A DNA stretch of 12,567 nucleotides, taken from positions 1 through 12,567 of the forward strand of contig JAAYZQ010000173.1 in NCBI GenBank assembly GCA_012514775.1, read 5' to 3'. This DNA is from Anaerolineaceae bacterium (lineage in GTDB: Bacteria > Chloroflexota > Anaerolineae > JAAYZQ01). The notes below the pieces were generated by a model that worked only from the letters and a program-made list of their open reading frames with translations, was not told where the DNA came from and made no database searches. Both the position numbers and the translations under genes were made by a program. Below are positions 1 through 6,737 of this stretch, piece after piece; positions within the stretch are counted from its first letter, which is position 1; every line of letters starts with the position of its first letter.

Positions 1-46
1 CCAGCGCTGCCAACACGCTCCACATCAACCATCGTCTGTGCTTCAT
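1..46 (-). CDS. N-terminus of a probable exported protein, cut by the window edge
   Basis: Only the first 15 codons are inside the window. They read MKHRRWLMWSVLAAL: a short basic N-region (K2, H3, R4, R5) followed by a hydrophobic run, the form of a bacterial signal peptide or signal anchor. The ATG at 46-44 is preceded by a strong Shine-Dalgarno sequence on the same strand, AAGGAGGAGG at 62-53, with about 7-9 nt spacing; this is the main reason for calling a gene here. The function cannot be told from so little. The gene lies on the same strand as the DUF4416 gene, and the 40-bp tandem repeat array occupies most of the space upstream of it, so the array could lie in its promoter or leader region (inference). 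The alternative is a chance open frame with a chance ribosome site. Confidence 0.6.
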   Translation of the reverse strand, partial: MKHRRWLMWSVLAAL

Positions 47-150
47 TGCTGTCCTCCTCCTTGGGTTTGTACGCCACGTATCAGACGCTTCCCGGTGCGG
101 CCCGGTTCCGCCGTTGGTGGTGGGTGCTTTGGCGCCCCCGCAACCAACAG

Positions 151-590
151 CGCGATGAATCGCGCACTACCAACGGGTTCCCCGGAGCTGCGCGATAAAT
201 CGCGCACTACCAACGGGTTCCCCGGAGCTGCGCGATAAATCGCGCACTACCAACGGGTTCCCCGGAGCTGCGCGATGAATCGCGCATTACCAATGGGTTC
301 CCCGGAGCTGCGCGATGAATCGCGCACTACCAACGGGTTCCCCCGGAGCTGCGCGATGAATCGCGCACTACCAACGGTTCCCCGGAGCTGCGCGATGAAT
401 CGCGCACTACCAACGGGTCTCCCGGAGCTGCGCGATGAATCGCGCACTACCAACGGGTACCCGGAGCTGCGCGATGAATCGCGCACTACCAACGGGTTCC
501 CCCGGAGCTGCGCGATGAATCGCGCACTACCAACGGGTTCCCCGGAGCTGCGCGATGAATCGCGCACTACCAACGGGTTCCCCGGAGCTG
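151..590. repeat. Tandem repeat array, 11 units of about 40 bp, each with an 18-bp inverted repeat
   Basis: Eleven head-to-tail units start at 151, 191, 231, 271, 311, 352, 391, 431, 470, 511 and 551. Unit lengths are 39-41 bp and the total is exactly 440 bp. Each unit starts with CGCGATGAATCGCGCA, continues with CTACCAACGGGTTC and ends with CCCGGAGCTG. Across each junction the sequence TGCGCGAT-NN-ATCGCGCA is a perfect 8-bp inverted repeat around a 2-bp centre (GA, or AA in units 2 and 3). The arms are intact in every unit except that unit 1 has A instead of the first T. Differences fall outside the arms: length changes in the C and G runs, and two C-to-T changes in unit 4. The last unit overlaps the 3' end of the DUF4416 gene. 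Forward and reverse frames stay open through the array because 40 is not a multiple of 3 and stops are rare; I do not consider these frames to be genes. No unique spacers exist, so it is not CRISPR. Confidence 0.97.
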
Positions 591-1100
591 GGCCTTGTAT
601 CGTTCGCGGATTCGGGCAAAGAGGGCGCAATACTCCTCGCTGCCATAGTCGGGATAGGTCCAGGGCCAGGGACGAAAGCGGCCCTGCTGGTAGGCCAGGG
701 TGACCTCGCCGTACACGCCCTGGCCCAGGTAGAGCCGGTGGGCGTGATCCTTGGTGGTGGCCAGCACCAGCTTGCCCAGGGCCACGTAGCCGGGGTCGAC
801 GTTCACCCGGCGCCGGCCCCCGGCCGCCAGCGACTGCTCCAGTTCGTTGGCCAGGCGCTTGGCCGCCGGCAGCTCGGCCGGCGAGACGAGCCGCTCGAAG
901 GCCACGATCTGGCGCTGCAGGCCGGGGCCAAACTCGCCCGCGTAATAGTCGCTGTGGTCAAAGGGCAGGAGGTCGCTCTCGAGGTCGATGGGGCCCCAGG
1001 CGGCCGCCAGCGCCTCGCGCACCCGGGCGAGGAGGCCCGGCTCTCCCGTGAGGAGGCTGGCGATGAGCTTGACCGGCTGCGGCTCGCGGGCAGTACCCAT
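567..1100 (-). CDS. DUF4416 family protein
   Basis: A 177-aa protein matching the DUF4416 family along its whole length. Recognisable family blocks are PVKLIASLL (9-17), IDLESDLLPFDHSDYY (38-53), RRVNVDPGYV (97-106), KLVLATTKDHAHRLYLG (110-126) and PWTYPDYGSEEY (136-147). The biochemical role of the family is not established; the protein is cytoplasmic, with no signal peptide or membrane segment. The ATG at 1100-1098 is preceded by AGGAAAGGG about 6 nt upstream, and a TTGACA/TATCAT promoter lies just before that. The C-terminus is odd: family members usually end near YKxQL, and here the Q and L codons, five more residues (RGTRW) and the TAG stop all lie inside the terminal unit of the tandem repeat array. 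The array therefore abuts or was seeded from this gene's end. The protein otherwise looks complete and functional. Confidence 0.9.
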   Translation of the reverse strand: MGTAREPQPVKLIASLLTGEPGLLARVREALAAAWGPIDLESDLLPFDHSDYYAGEFGPGLQRQIVAFERLVSPAELPAAKRLANELEQSLAAGGRRRVNVDPGYVALGKLVLATTKDHAHRLYLGQGVYGEVTLAYQQGRFRPWPWTYPDYGSEEYCALFARIRERYKAQLRGTRW

Positions 1101-1120
1101 GCTGTACCCTTTCCTGGTCC

Positions 1121-1149
1121 ATGATAGCGGCTTCTGCCGGTTCTGTCAA
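1121..1149 (-). promoter_or_regulatory. Promoter of the DUF4416 gene
   Basis: Read on the minus strand, the -35 box TTGACA (1149-1144) is a full consensus match. It is followed after exactly 17 bp by the -10 box TATCAT (1126-1121, 5 of 6). The predicted transcription start near 1114 leaves a leader of only about 13 nt, which contains the ribosome site. It is divergent from the MFS promoter. Confidence 0.8.
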
Positions 1150-1156
1150 GGGCGGG

Positions 1157-1170
1157 CGCAGCGCGCTGCG
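1157..1170. promoter_or_regulatory. 14-bp perfect palindrome between divergent promoters, possible operator
   Basis: CGCAGCG followed directly by its complement CGCTGCG lies between the -35 boxes of the DUF4416 and MFS promoters. Its position would suit a regulator binding site that acts on both genes. However, in G+C-rich DNA such palindromes arise by chance, and no regulator gene is adjacent. The sequence differs from the inverted repeats of the 40-bp array. Confidence 0.3.
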
Positions 1171-1194
1171 GCATACCCGACGGTTGCCCGGCGC

Positions 1195-1223
1195 TTGACA
1201 GGCGGCCGTTAGGGCGCTATACT
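1195..1223 (+). promoter_or_regulatory. Promoter of the MFS transporter gene
   Basis: TTGACA (1195-1200, 6 of 6) and TATACT (1218-1223, 5 of 6) are separated by exactly 17 bp, a near-ideal sigma70-type promoter. The start of transcription should fall near 1230, just before the GGAGGA ribosome site at 1232-1237, giving a very short leader of about 15 nt. Confidence 0.85.
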
Positions 1224-1244
1224 CAGCCGCTGGAGGATGACGCC

Positions 1245-2453
1245 ATGCAACTTGAAACCGATGCCAAGGCACGGCCGGCCAAAGCCGAGGCTTTCGACAC
1301 CGGCCAGGTCTTGACCATCGTCGGGGCCCACGCCGTCCACGACACCTATACCGGCTTTTTGCCGCCCCTGTTGCCCCTGTTCATTCAGAACCTGGCCCTG
1401 AGCCGCACCGAGGCCGGGCTGCTGACGGTCTTTAACCAGGGTCCGTCGCTGCTCCAGCCCCTCATCGGGCACCTGGCCGATCGCGCCAGCCTGCGCACCC
1501 TGGTCATCCTGGCGCCCGCCATCGGCGGGGTGACCATGGGGATGTTGGGCGTGACGTCGAGCTATGCCCTGCTGGCCCTGCTCCTGGTACTCTCGGGCAT
1601 CAACTCGGCGGCGCTGCATTCCGTGGCGCCGGTCATGGCCGGCCGGCTTTCGGGCCGCAGCCTGGGGCGGGGCATGGGCCTGTGGATGCTGGGCGGCGAG
1701 CTGGGCCGCGCCCTGGGGCCCATCGTCATCGTCTCGGCGGTCGAGATCCTGGGCCTGTCGCACACGCCGTGGCTCATGGTCGGCGGCTTTCTGGCGTCGG
1801 CCCTGCTCTACGTCCGGCTCCGCGACGTGCCCGTGCACGTGGCCCACAGCGTCGAGCCACTGCCCTGGCGGCAATTCCTGTCCATCATGGGGCCCTTTCT
1901 CGTGCCCCTCATCGCCATCATCACCGTCCGCGCCTTCATGATCTCGTCGCTGACCACGTACTTGCCCGTCTTCTTGACGGAAGAGGGATCCGAGCTGTGG
2001 CTCGCCGGGGCCTCCCTGACGCTGCTGGAGGGGGCGGGTGTGGCGGGCGCGCTGCTGGGCGGCTCCCTCAGCGACCGCTTTGGCCGGCGGGCGGTGATGG
2101 GCGTTGCCCTGCTGGTCACGCCCATCCTCATGTTTCTCTTTCTCTTTGCCGACGGCTGGCTGCGCATCCCGCTGCTCCTGGCCCTGGGGCTGACGGCCCT
2201 GTCGGTCATCCCGGTGCTCATGGCCCTGGTGCAGGAGAGCTTTCCCGAGAACCGCGCCCTGGCCAACGGCGTCTACATGGCCCTCAGCTTCCTGATCCGC
2301 TCCGCCGCCGTCCTGGTGGTGGGCGCCATCGGCGACACGTGGGGCATGCGCCCGGCCTTTGCCGTCAGCGCCATTGCCCCTTTGCTGGGATTGCCCTTCC
2401 TGTGGCTCTTTCCCAAGGGGCGCGGCTCGTCTGCCGGACGCGCACCTGTTTGA
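1245..2453 (+). CDS. MFS transporter, fosmidomycin-resistance (Fsr)-like exporter
   Basis: A 402-aa integral membrane protein with about 12 hydrophobic segments in two halves, the normal size of the major facilitator superfamily. The start HAVHDTYTGFLPPLLP (29-44) and the block around SGINSAALHSVAPVMA (117-132) resemble the Fsr (fosmidomycin resistance) group of drug exporters. The loop between helices 2 and 3 has the MFS motif GHLADRASLRT (75-85), repeated in the second half as GGSLSDRFGRR (272-282). It should work as a proton-coupled exporter in the cytoplasmic membrane; the substrate cannot be inferred, and Fsr-like proteins of environmental bacteria often do not confer fosmidomycin resistance. 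The ATG has GGAGGA 7 nt upstream and a strong promoter before it. The gene is transcribed divergently from DUF4416. The next gene has its own promoter overlapping this stop codon, so the two are probably not one simple operon. Confidence 0.88.
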   Translation: MQLETDAKARPAKAEAFDTGQVLTIVGAHAVHDTYTGFLPPLLPLFIQNLALSRTEAGLLTVFNQGPSLLQPLIGHLADRASLRTLVILAPAIGGVTMGMLGVTSSYALLALLLVLSGINSAALHSVAPVMAGRLSGRSLGRGMGLWMLGGELGRALGPIVIVSAVEILGLSHTPWLMVGGFLASALLYVRLRDVPVHVAHSVEPLPWRQFLSIMGPFLVPLIAIITVRAFMISSLTTYLPVFLTEEGSELWLAGASLTLLEGAGVAGALLGGSLSDRFGRRAVMGVALLVTPILMFLFLFADGWLRIPLLLALGLTALSVIPVLMALVQESFPENRALANGVYMALSFLIRSAAVLVVGAIGDTWGMRPAFAVSAIAPLLGLPFLWLFPKGRGSSAGRAPV

Positions 2454-2478
2454 TGCGGCGGCGGGGCTGTGGTATAAT
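2450..2478 (+). promoter_or_regulatory. Extended -10 promoter of the dehydratase-like gene
   Basis: A perfect TATAAT (2473-2478) is preceded by the TGN extension (TGG at 2470-2472). TTGATG (2450-2455, 4 of 6) lies 17 bp upstream of it and overlaps the MFS stop codon. The predicted start near 2485 gives a leader of about 27 nt. Confidence 0.75.
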
Positions 2479-2511
2479 GGCCCCGATCTCTCTGCACAAG
2501 GCGGGATACGC

Positions 2512-3720
2512 ATGGCACGCAACTATCGCAAGCTGGCAACGTCGCAGGATCTGACTCGGCTGATGACCCGCTACTATGCCACCCGCAAGGTGGTCGGCAA
2601 GGTCAAACCCCTGGCGTGGGTGACGAGCGGGGCGCCCGTGGAGATCCTGCACGGCATGGGCGTGGCCACGGTCTATCCCGAGAACTATGGCGCGCTGCTG
2701 GGCGCGCAGCGGGCGGCGGTGCCGCTGGCGCAGGTGGCCGAAGAGCGCGGCTTCAGCCCCGACGTGTGCTCCTACGCCCGCTCGCACATCGGCTCGGTGC
2801 TGGCGCCGGGCAAGGCGCCCCAGGGCGGCCTGCCCCGGCCCGACCTGCTCATCGCCTGCAACAACATCTGCGGCACGGTCATCAAGTGGTACCAGGCCCT
2901 CGCCCAGCAGCTGGGCGTGCCCCTCTTTCTCCTCGACGCTCCCTACCAGCACGAGCCCGGCCTGCACCACCACACCGTCCAGTACGTCGCCGCCCAGTTG
3001 GAAGAGATGATCGCCTGGGTGACCCGCCACACCGGCCGCAAGCTGAACGACAAGAAGCTTGCCCTGGCCCTGGAGCGCTCCAACGAGGCCGTCGGGCTGT
3101 GGCGCGAGATCCGCGAGCTGTGCCAGGCGCGGCCCTCGCCCCTCAACGCCCCGGACCTCTTTTTGACCATGGCGCCCATCGTCGTCCTGCGCGGCACCCG
3201 CGACGCCGTCACCTTTTACCGCAAGCTCAAGGCCGAGGTGGAAGAACGGGTGGCCCGCGGCGAAGGGGCCATCTTCGAGGAGCGCTACCGGCTGCTGTGG
3301 GACAATATCGCCATCTGGTACCAGCTCTTTCGCCTCTTCCACCTCTTTACCCAGGCCGGGGCCTGTTTCGTGGTCGACACCTACACCAACGCCTGGTCCA
3401 CGTCGGTGGACACCGGCGAGCCCATCGAAGGGCTGGCACGCACCTATGCCACGGTCTATATCAACCAGAGCCTCCAGGTGCGCGCCGAGCTGGTGGCCGG
3501 CATGGTGCAGCGCTTTGCCGTCGACGGCATGGTCTTTCACTCCAACCGCTCCTGCAAACCCTACTCCCTGGGCCAATACGACCTCGTGGAGCAGGTGAGC
3601 CGCCAGACGGGCGTGCCGGGCCTGGTCCTCGAGGCCGACATGTGCGATACGCGGCTCTATGCCGAGGAGCCGGTCAAGAATCGCGTCCAGGCCTTTCTCG
3701 ATCTGCTGGAGGCCCGCTAA
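2512..3720 (+). CDS. 2-hydroxyacyl-CoA dehydratase / benzoyl-CoA reductase-type subunit (HgdB/BcrB-like)
   Basis: A 402-aa soluble protein of the 2-hydroxyglutaryl-CoA dehydratase D-component family (HgdB, FldB/C, BcrB/C, BadD/E). Family landmarks are the first cysteine region DVCSYARSHIG (84-94), DLLIACNNICG (111-121), GVPLFLLDAPY (135-145), HSNRSCKPYSLGQYDL (343-358) and GVPGLVLEADMCDTR (367-381). Cysteines 86, 116 or 120, and 348 are the likely ligands of a [4Fe-4S] cluster (inference by family position). Known members work as heterodimers with a second related subunit and need an ATP-driven activator such as HgdC; they carry out radical dehydration of 2-hydroxyacyl-CoA or reduction of aryl-CoA. 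Neither partner nor activator is in this window, so substrate and activity are open. I chose the ATG at 2512 because it follows the extended -10 promoter and a modest AAGGCGGG site; the longer open frame upstream overlaps the promoter and MFS gene. A hairpin follows the stop. Confidence 0.85.
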   Translation: MARNYRKLATSQDLTRLMTRYYATRKVVGKVKPLAWVTSGAPVEILHGMGVATVYPENYGALLGAQRAAVPLAQVAEERGFSPDVCSYARSHIGSVLAPGKAPQGGLPRPDLLIACNNICGTVIKWYQALAQQLGVPLFLLDAPYQHEPGLHHHTVQYVAAQLEEMIAWVTRHTGRKLNDKKLALALERSNEAVGLWREIRELCQARPSPLNAPDLFLTMAPIVVLRGTRDAVTFYRKLKAEVEERVARGEGAIFEERYRLLWDNIAIWYQLFRLFHLFTQAGACFVVDTYTNAWSTSVDTGEPIEGLARTYATVYINQSLQVRAELVAGMVQRFAVDGMVFHSNRSCKPYSLGQYDLVEQVSRQTGVPGLVLEADMCDTRLYAEEPVKNRVQAFLDLLEAR

Positions 3721-3776
3721 ACGGGGAGCGGGACCGTAGCCAGAGGAAAAGGCGTGCCTGGATCCCACGTGCTGCT

Positions 3777-3800
3777 CCCCCAGCCCGGGCTGGGGGTTTA
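3777..3800 (+). terminator. Probable intrinsic terminator after the dehydratase-like gene
   Basis: A perfect 20-bp palindrome at 3777-3796 (CCCCCAGCCC followed by GGGCTGGGGG) can fold into a very stable G+C hairpin with a CCGG loop. It is followed by TTTA. The T tract is short, so termination may be partial. It lies 57 bp after the dehydratase stop and 54 bp before the EamA start, which fits a boundary between transcription units. Confidence 0.55.
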
Positions 3801-3850
3801 TAACGTCTGTAGAATCTACCGGCGATGCCGGGGTCTACCAGGGAGGTGGC

Positions 3851-4732
3851 TTGAGCGGCGAAGTCCTGGCACTCGTTAGTGCCCTATTGTGGTCCGTGGC
3901 CAGCGTGCTGATGGCCCTGGGCAGCCACCGACTCCACGTCCTGCCCTTGAACCTGATCCGCTGCGTAGTGTCGTCCGTCTTTTTCTGGGCGCTGCTGCCC
4001 TTTTACGGCGGGCTGGAGGCCTTCCGGACGGTGCCATCCTCGGCCTGGCTGTGGCTGGTGGTCTCGGTCCTCATCCTGCTGGTGGTCGGCGACACCCTCT
4101 ACTTCCGCAGCCTGAACCTGGCGGGCGTCTCGTGGGCCATGCCCGTGGCGGGCATCAACCCCTTGTGGGCCATCCTGCTGGCAGCCCTCTTTGTCGACGA
4201 GCCCCTCACCTGGAGCCTGCTTCTGGGGGCCCTGCTGGTGGTGGCCGGGGTGACGCTCCTCAGCCGGCCCGAGATGCACTCCAGCAACGGGCAGGACATC
4301 GAGCCGGCGGCGCTGCGCAAGGGACTCCTCATCGCCCTCCTGGTCTCGCTCCTATGGGGGGCCGGGCAGGTGACCCTCAAGCCGGCGACGGCGGGCATGC
4401 ACTCGGTCGTGGCCAACAGCATTCGCCAGCCCCTGGCCATGTTCATCCTGCTGGCCATCAACCTGCGCACGGGCCTGTGGAAGGAGCTGCGCCGCCTGGA
4501 CCGCCGTTCCTGGGCCATGATCCTGCTGGCCAGCCTCGTGGGGACCGGCGTGGGCACGCTGTTTTTCGTCATGGCCATCCAGTCCCTGGGAGCTGGGCGC
4601 ACGGCGGTCATCACCAGCACGTCGCCCCTGTTGGCCATCCCCTTTTCCATGACCATGCTTCGCGAGAAGCCCACGCGCTGGACGGTGGCCGGCACGTTTT
4701 TCACGACGGTGGGCGTCGTCCTGGTCGCCTGA
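3851..4732 (+). CDS. EamA family (DMT superfamily) transporter
   Basis: A 293-aa membrane protein with about ten hydrophobic helices arranged as two EamA repeats (roughly 1-137 and 155-293). Each repeat starts with an ALLW/LLWG-type helix (ALVSALLWSV at 6-15 and ALLVSLLWGAG at 163-173). Each repeat also has the typical late block: MPVAGINPLWAILLAALFVDEP (96-117) in the first and ITSTSPLLAIPFSMTMLREKP (255-275) in the second. Family members export metabolites such as amino acids or nucleobases, or move nucleotide sugars; the substrate here is unknown. The start is TTG at 3851, with GGGAGGT immediately upstream (only 3 nt spacing). No alternative ATG or GTG near the N-terminus preserves the first helix. 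The ABC transporter gene begins 36 nt after the stop, so these two and the phosphodiesterase gene probably form an operon. Confidence 0.88.
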   Translation: MSGEVLALVSALLWSVASVLMALGSHRLHVLPLNLIRCVVSSVFFWALLPFYGGLEAFRTVPSSAWLWLVVSVLILLVVGDTLYFRSLNLAGVSWAMPVAGINPLWAILLAALFVDEPLTWSLLLGALLVVAGVTLLSRPEMHSSNGQDIEPAALRKGLLIALLVSLLWGAGQVTLKPATAGMHSVVANSIRQPLAMFILLAINLRTGLWKELRRLDRRSWAMILLASLVGTGVGTLFFVMAIQSLGAGRTAVITSTSPLLAIPFSMTMLREKPTRWTVAGTFFTTVGVVLVA

Positions 4733-4768
4733 CCGGCCGCGCCCGGCATTGGATTTTCGGAGGACGTC

Positions 4769-6706
4769 TTGTTGGACAGGCTGAAGGACCGGGTGGGGCG
4801 GTGGGGGCAGCACCTGGAGAGCTACCGCCGCATTCTGGCCTACGTCCGGGACTATCGCTGGCACCTGGCCCTGGCGGGCCTGAGCCTGGTGGTCATCGGC
4901 CTGCTGGGCCTGGCCATGCCCTGGATCGTGCAGCAGATCGTCGATCTGCTGGTCGGCGGCCAGGAGCTGAGCCGGCTGAACCTCTATGCCCTGGCCCTGG
5001 GAGCCATCCTGCTCCTGCGCTCGGCCCTGGGCATCGTGCAGTCCTACGTGGTGGCCTGGGTGGGCGAGCGGGTGGTGGCCCGCCTGCGGCGCGAGCTGTA
5101 CGAGCACCTGCTGTCGCTGTCGTTGGGCTTTTTTGCCGGGCGGCCCGTGGGCGAGATCCAGTCGCGGCTGACCAACGACGTGCAGGTCATCCAGGTGGCC
5201 GTCACCAGCAACATCATCGTCCTGGTGCAGCAGGTGGTCATGGCCGCCGGCATCGTGGCCATCGTGGCGATCACCAACTGGCGGCTGACGCTGCTCTTGA
5301 CCCTGTCGGTGCCGGGCATGGTGTTCCTGACCCGGATCATGGGCCGCCGCATCCGCCGCGTGGCCCGCGAGGCCCAGGACGTCCTGGCCCAGGCGTCGGC
5401 CGTGGTGGAAGAGACCGTGGGCGGCATTCGCGTCGTCAAGTCCTTTGCCCGCGAGGACCACGAAGCGGCGCGCTTCGGGCAGAAGGTGAACGATCTGTTC
5501 GCGGCGGCCATGCGCCGCGCGCGCATCTATGCCACCATGGGGCCCCTCATGTCGCTCCTGGTCTATGGCAGCCTGGGCCTGGTGATGTGGATGGGTGGCC
5601 GCGAGGTGCTCCTGGGCCGGCTGACGCCGGGGCAGCTCATCGCCTTTCTCTTTTACGCCACCATGCTCAGCGGACCGTTGAGCAGCTTTGGCGGGCTGTA
5701 CGGCCAGATCCAGGCCGCCGTGGGCGCCACGGAGCGCGCCTTCGAGCTCCTCGACACCCGCCCGGAGATCAGCGACGCCCCCGACGCCGTGCCCCTGCCG
5801 CCCGTCCGCGGCCACGTCGTCTTTCGCGACGTCGAGTTCGACTACGATCCGCGGCAGCCGGTGCTGCGCGACGTGAGCCTGGAGGCCCTGCCGGGGGAGG
5901 TGGTGGCCCTGGTGGGGCCCAGCGGCGTGGGCAAGACGACGCTGGCCAACCTGATCCCCCGCTTTTACGATCCCGCCCGGGGTTCTATCACCGTCGACGG
6001 GCGCGACATCCGCGGGGTGACCGTTCGCTCGCTGCGCGACCAGATCGGCATCGTGCCCCAGGAGACGCTCCTCTTCAGCGACACCGTGGCCGCCAACATT
6101 CGCTACGGGCGCCTGGACGCCACCCAGGCCGAGATCGAGGCGGCGGCGCGGGCGGCCAACGCCGACGACTTTATCTGCAACGACCTGCCTGACGGCTACG
6201 AGACGCAGGTGGGCGAGCGGGGCGTCAAGCTGTCGGGCGGCCAGCGGCAGCGGGTGGCCATCGCCCGGGCCATCCTCAAGAACCCGCGCATCCTCATCCT
6301 GGACGAGGCGACCTCGTCGCTGGATACCGAGTCGGAGACGCTGGTCCAGGAGGCCCTGGACCGGCTCATGCACCCGCCGGGCGGCGAGGGGCGCACGACC
6401 TTTGTCATCGCCCACAGGCTGTCGACCATCGTCAACGCCGACCGCATCGTGGTCCTCCACGAGGGGCGGGTGGCGGAGCAGGGCAGCCACGCCGAGCTGC
6501 TGGCCAGGAAAGACAGCCTTTACCGCCGCTACCACGCCCTCCAGTTCCGCTGGGACGACGGCGAGGAGGCACCGCCACCGACCCGTGAGGAACGCGGGGC
6601 CCTTGTCGGGCAGCGGGACTGGCCTTCCCTGCTCTCGCTGCCTTTCCTGCCCCCGTCCGGGCTCGGCCAGGACCCGGACCCGGAGGGCGGGGAGCCAGAG
6701 GCATGA
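4769..6706 (+). CDS. ABC transporter, fused permease and ATPase (exporter type)
   Basis: A 645-aa half-transporter of the MsbA/lipid-multidrug exporter class that should act as a dimer in the cytoplasmic membrane. The permease domain covers about residues 20-320 with six hydrophobic helices. The ATPase domain (about 345-590) has every motif: Walker A GPSGVGKT (383-390), Q-loop Q431, signature LSGGQ (488-492), Walker B ILILDE (508-513), D-loop SSLD (516-519) and H-loop H549. Two features are unusual: a small insert HPPGGEG (535-541) before the H-loop strand, and a Pro/Glu-rich C-terminal tail of about 50 residues (596-645) that the family normally lacks. The start is TTG at 4769 with GGAGG 5 nt upstream; a second TTG at 4772 is also possible. 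The substrate is unknown. The neighbours (a DMT transporter before, a phosphodiesterase 31 nt after) suggest envelope or lipid-related work, but this is inference. Confidence 0.92.
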   Translation: MLDRLKDRVGRWGQHLESYRRILAYVRDYRWHLALAGLSLVVIGLLGLAMPWIVQQIVDLLVGGQELSRLNLYALALGAILLLRSALGIVQSYVVAWVGERVVARLRRELYEHLLSLSLGFFAGRPVGEIQSRLTNDVQVIQVAVTSNIIVLVQQVVMAAGIVAIVAITNWRLTLLLTLSVPGMVFLTRIMGRRIRRVAREAQDVLAQASAVVEETVGGIRVVKSFAREDHEAARFGQKVNDLFAAAMRRARIYATMGPLMSLLVYGSLGLVMWMGGREVLLGRLTPGQLIAFLFYATMLSGPLSSFGGLYGQIQAAVGATERAFELLDTRPEISDAPDAVPLPPVRGHVVFRDVEFDYDPRQPVLRDVSLEALPGEVVALVGPSGVGKTTLANLIPRFYDPARGSITVDGRDIRGVTVRSLRDQIGIVPQETLLFSDTVAANIRYGRLDATQAEIEAAARAANADDFICNDLPDGYETQVGERGVKLSGGQRQRVAIARAILKNPRILILDEATSSLDTESETLVQEALDRLMHPPGGEGRTTFVIAHRLSTIVNADRIVVLHEGRVAEQGSHAELLARKDSLYRRYHALQFRWDDGEEAPPPTREERGALVGQRDWPSLLSLPFLPPSGLGQDPDPEGGEPEA

Positions 6707-6737
6707 GGCTCTCGCGTCCGTCCCTGGCCCGCCGACC

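Noticed and set aside
151..590. CRISPR array
   Set aside because: Units are contiguous and near-identical over the full 40 bp; there are no unique spacers, and no cas genes are in the window.
247..703. Repeat-protein genes read from open frames through the array on both strands
   Set aside because: The unit is not a multiple of 3, so the same DNA gives related peptides in several frames; ribosome sites and family similarity are absent. These are consequences of the repeat.
3799..3815. TATAAC and TAGAAT as a promoter for the EamA gene
   Set aside because: Neither has a -35 box or a TGN extension at the proper place; a promoter is expected here but I cannot support one.
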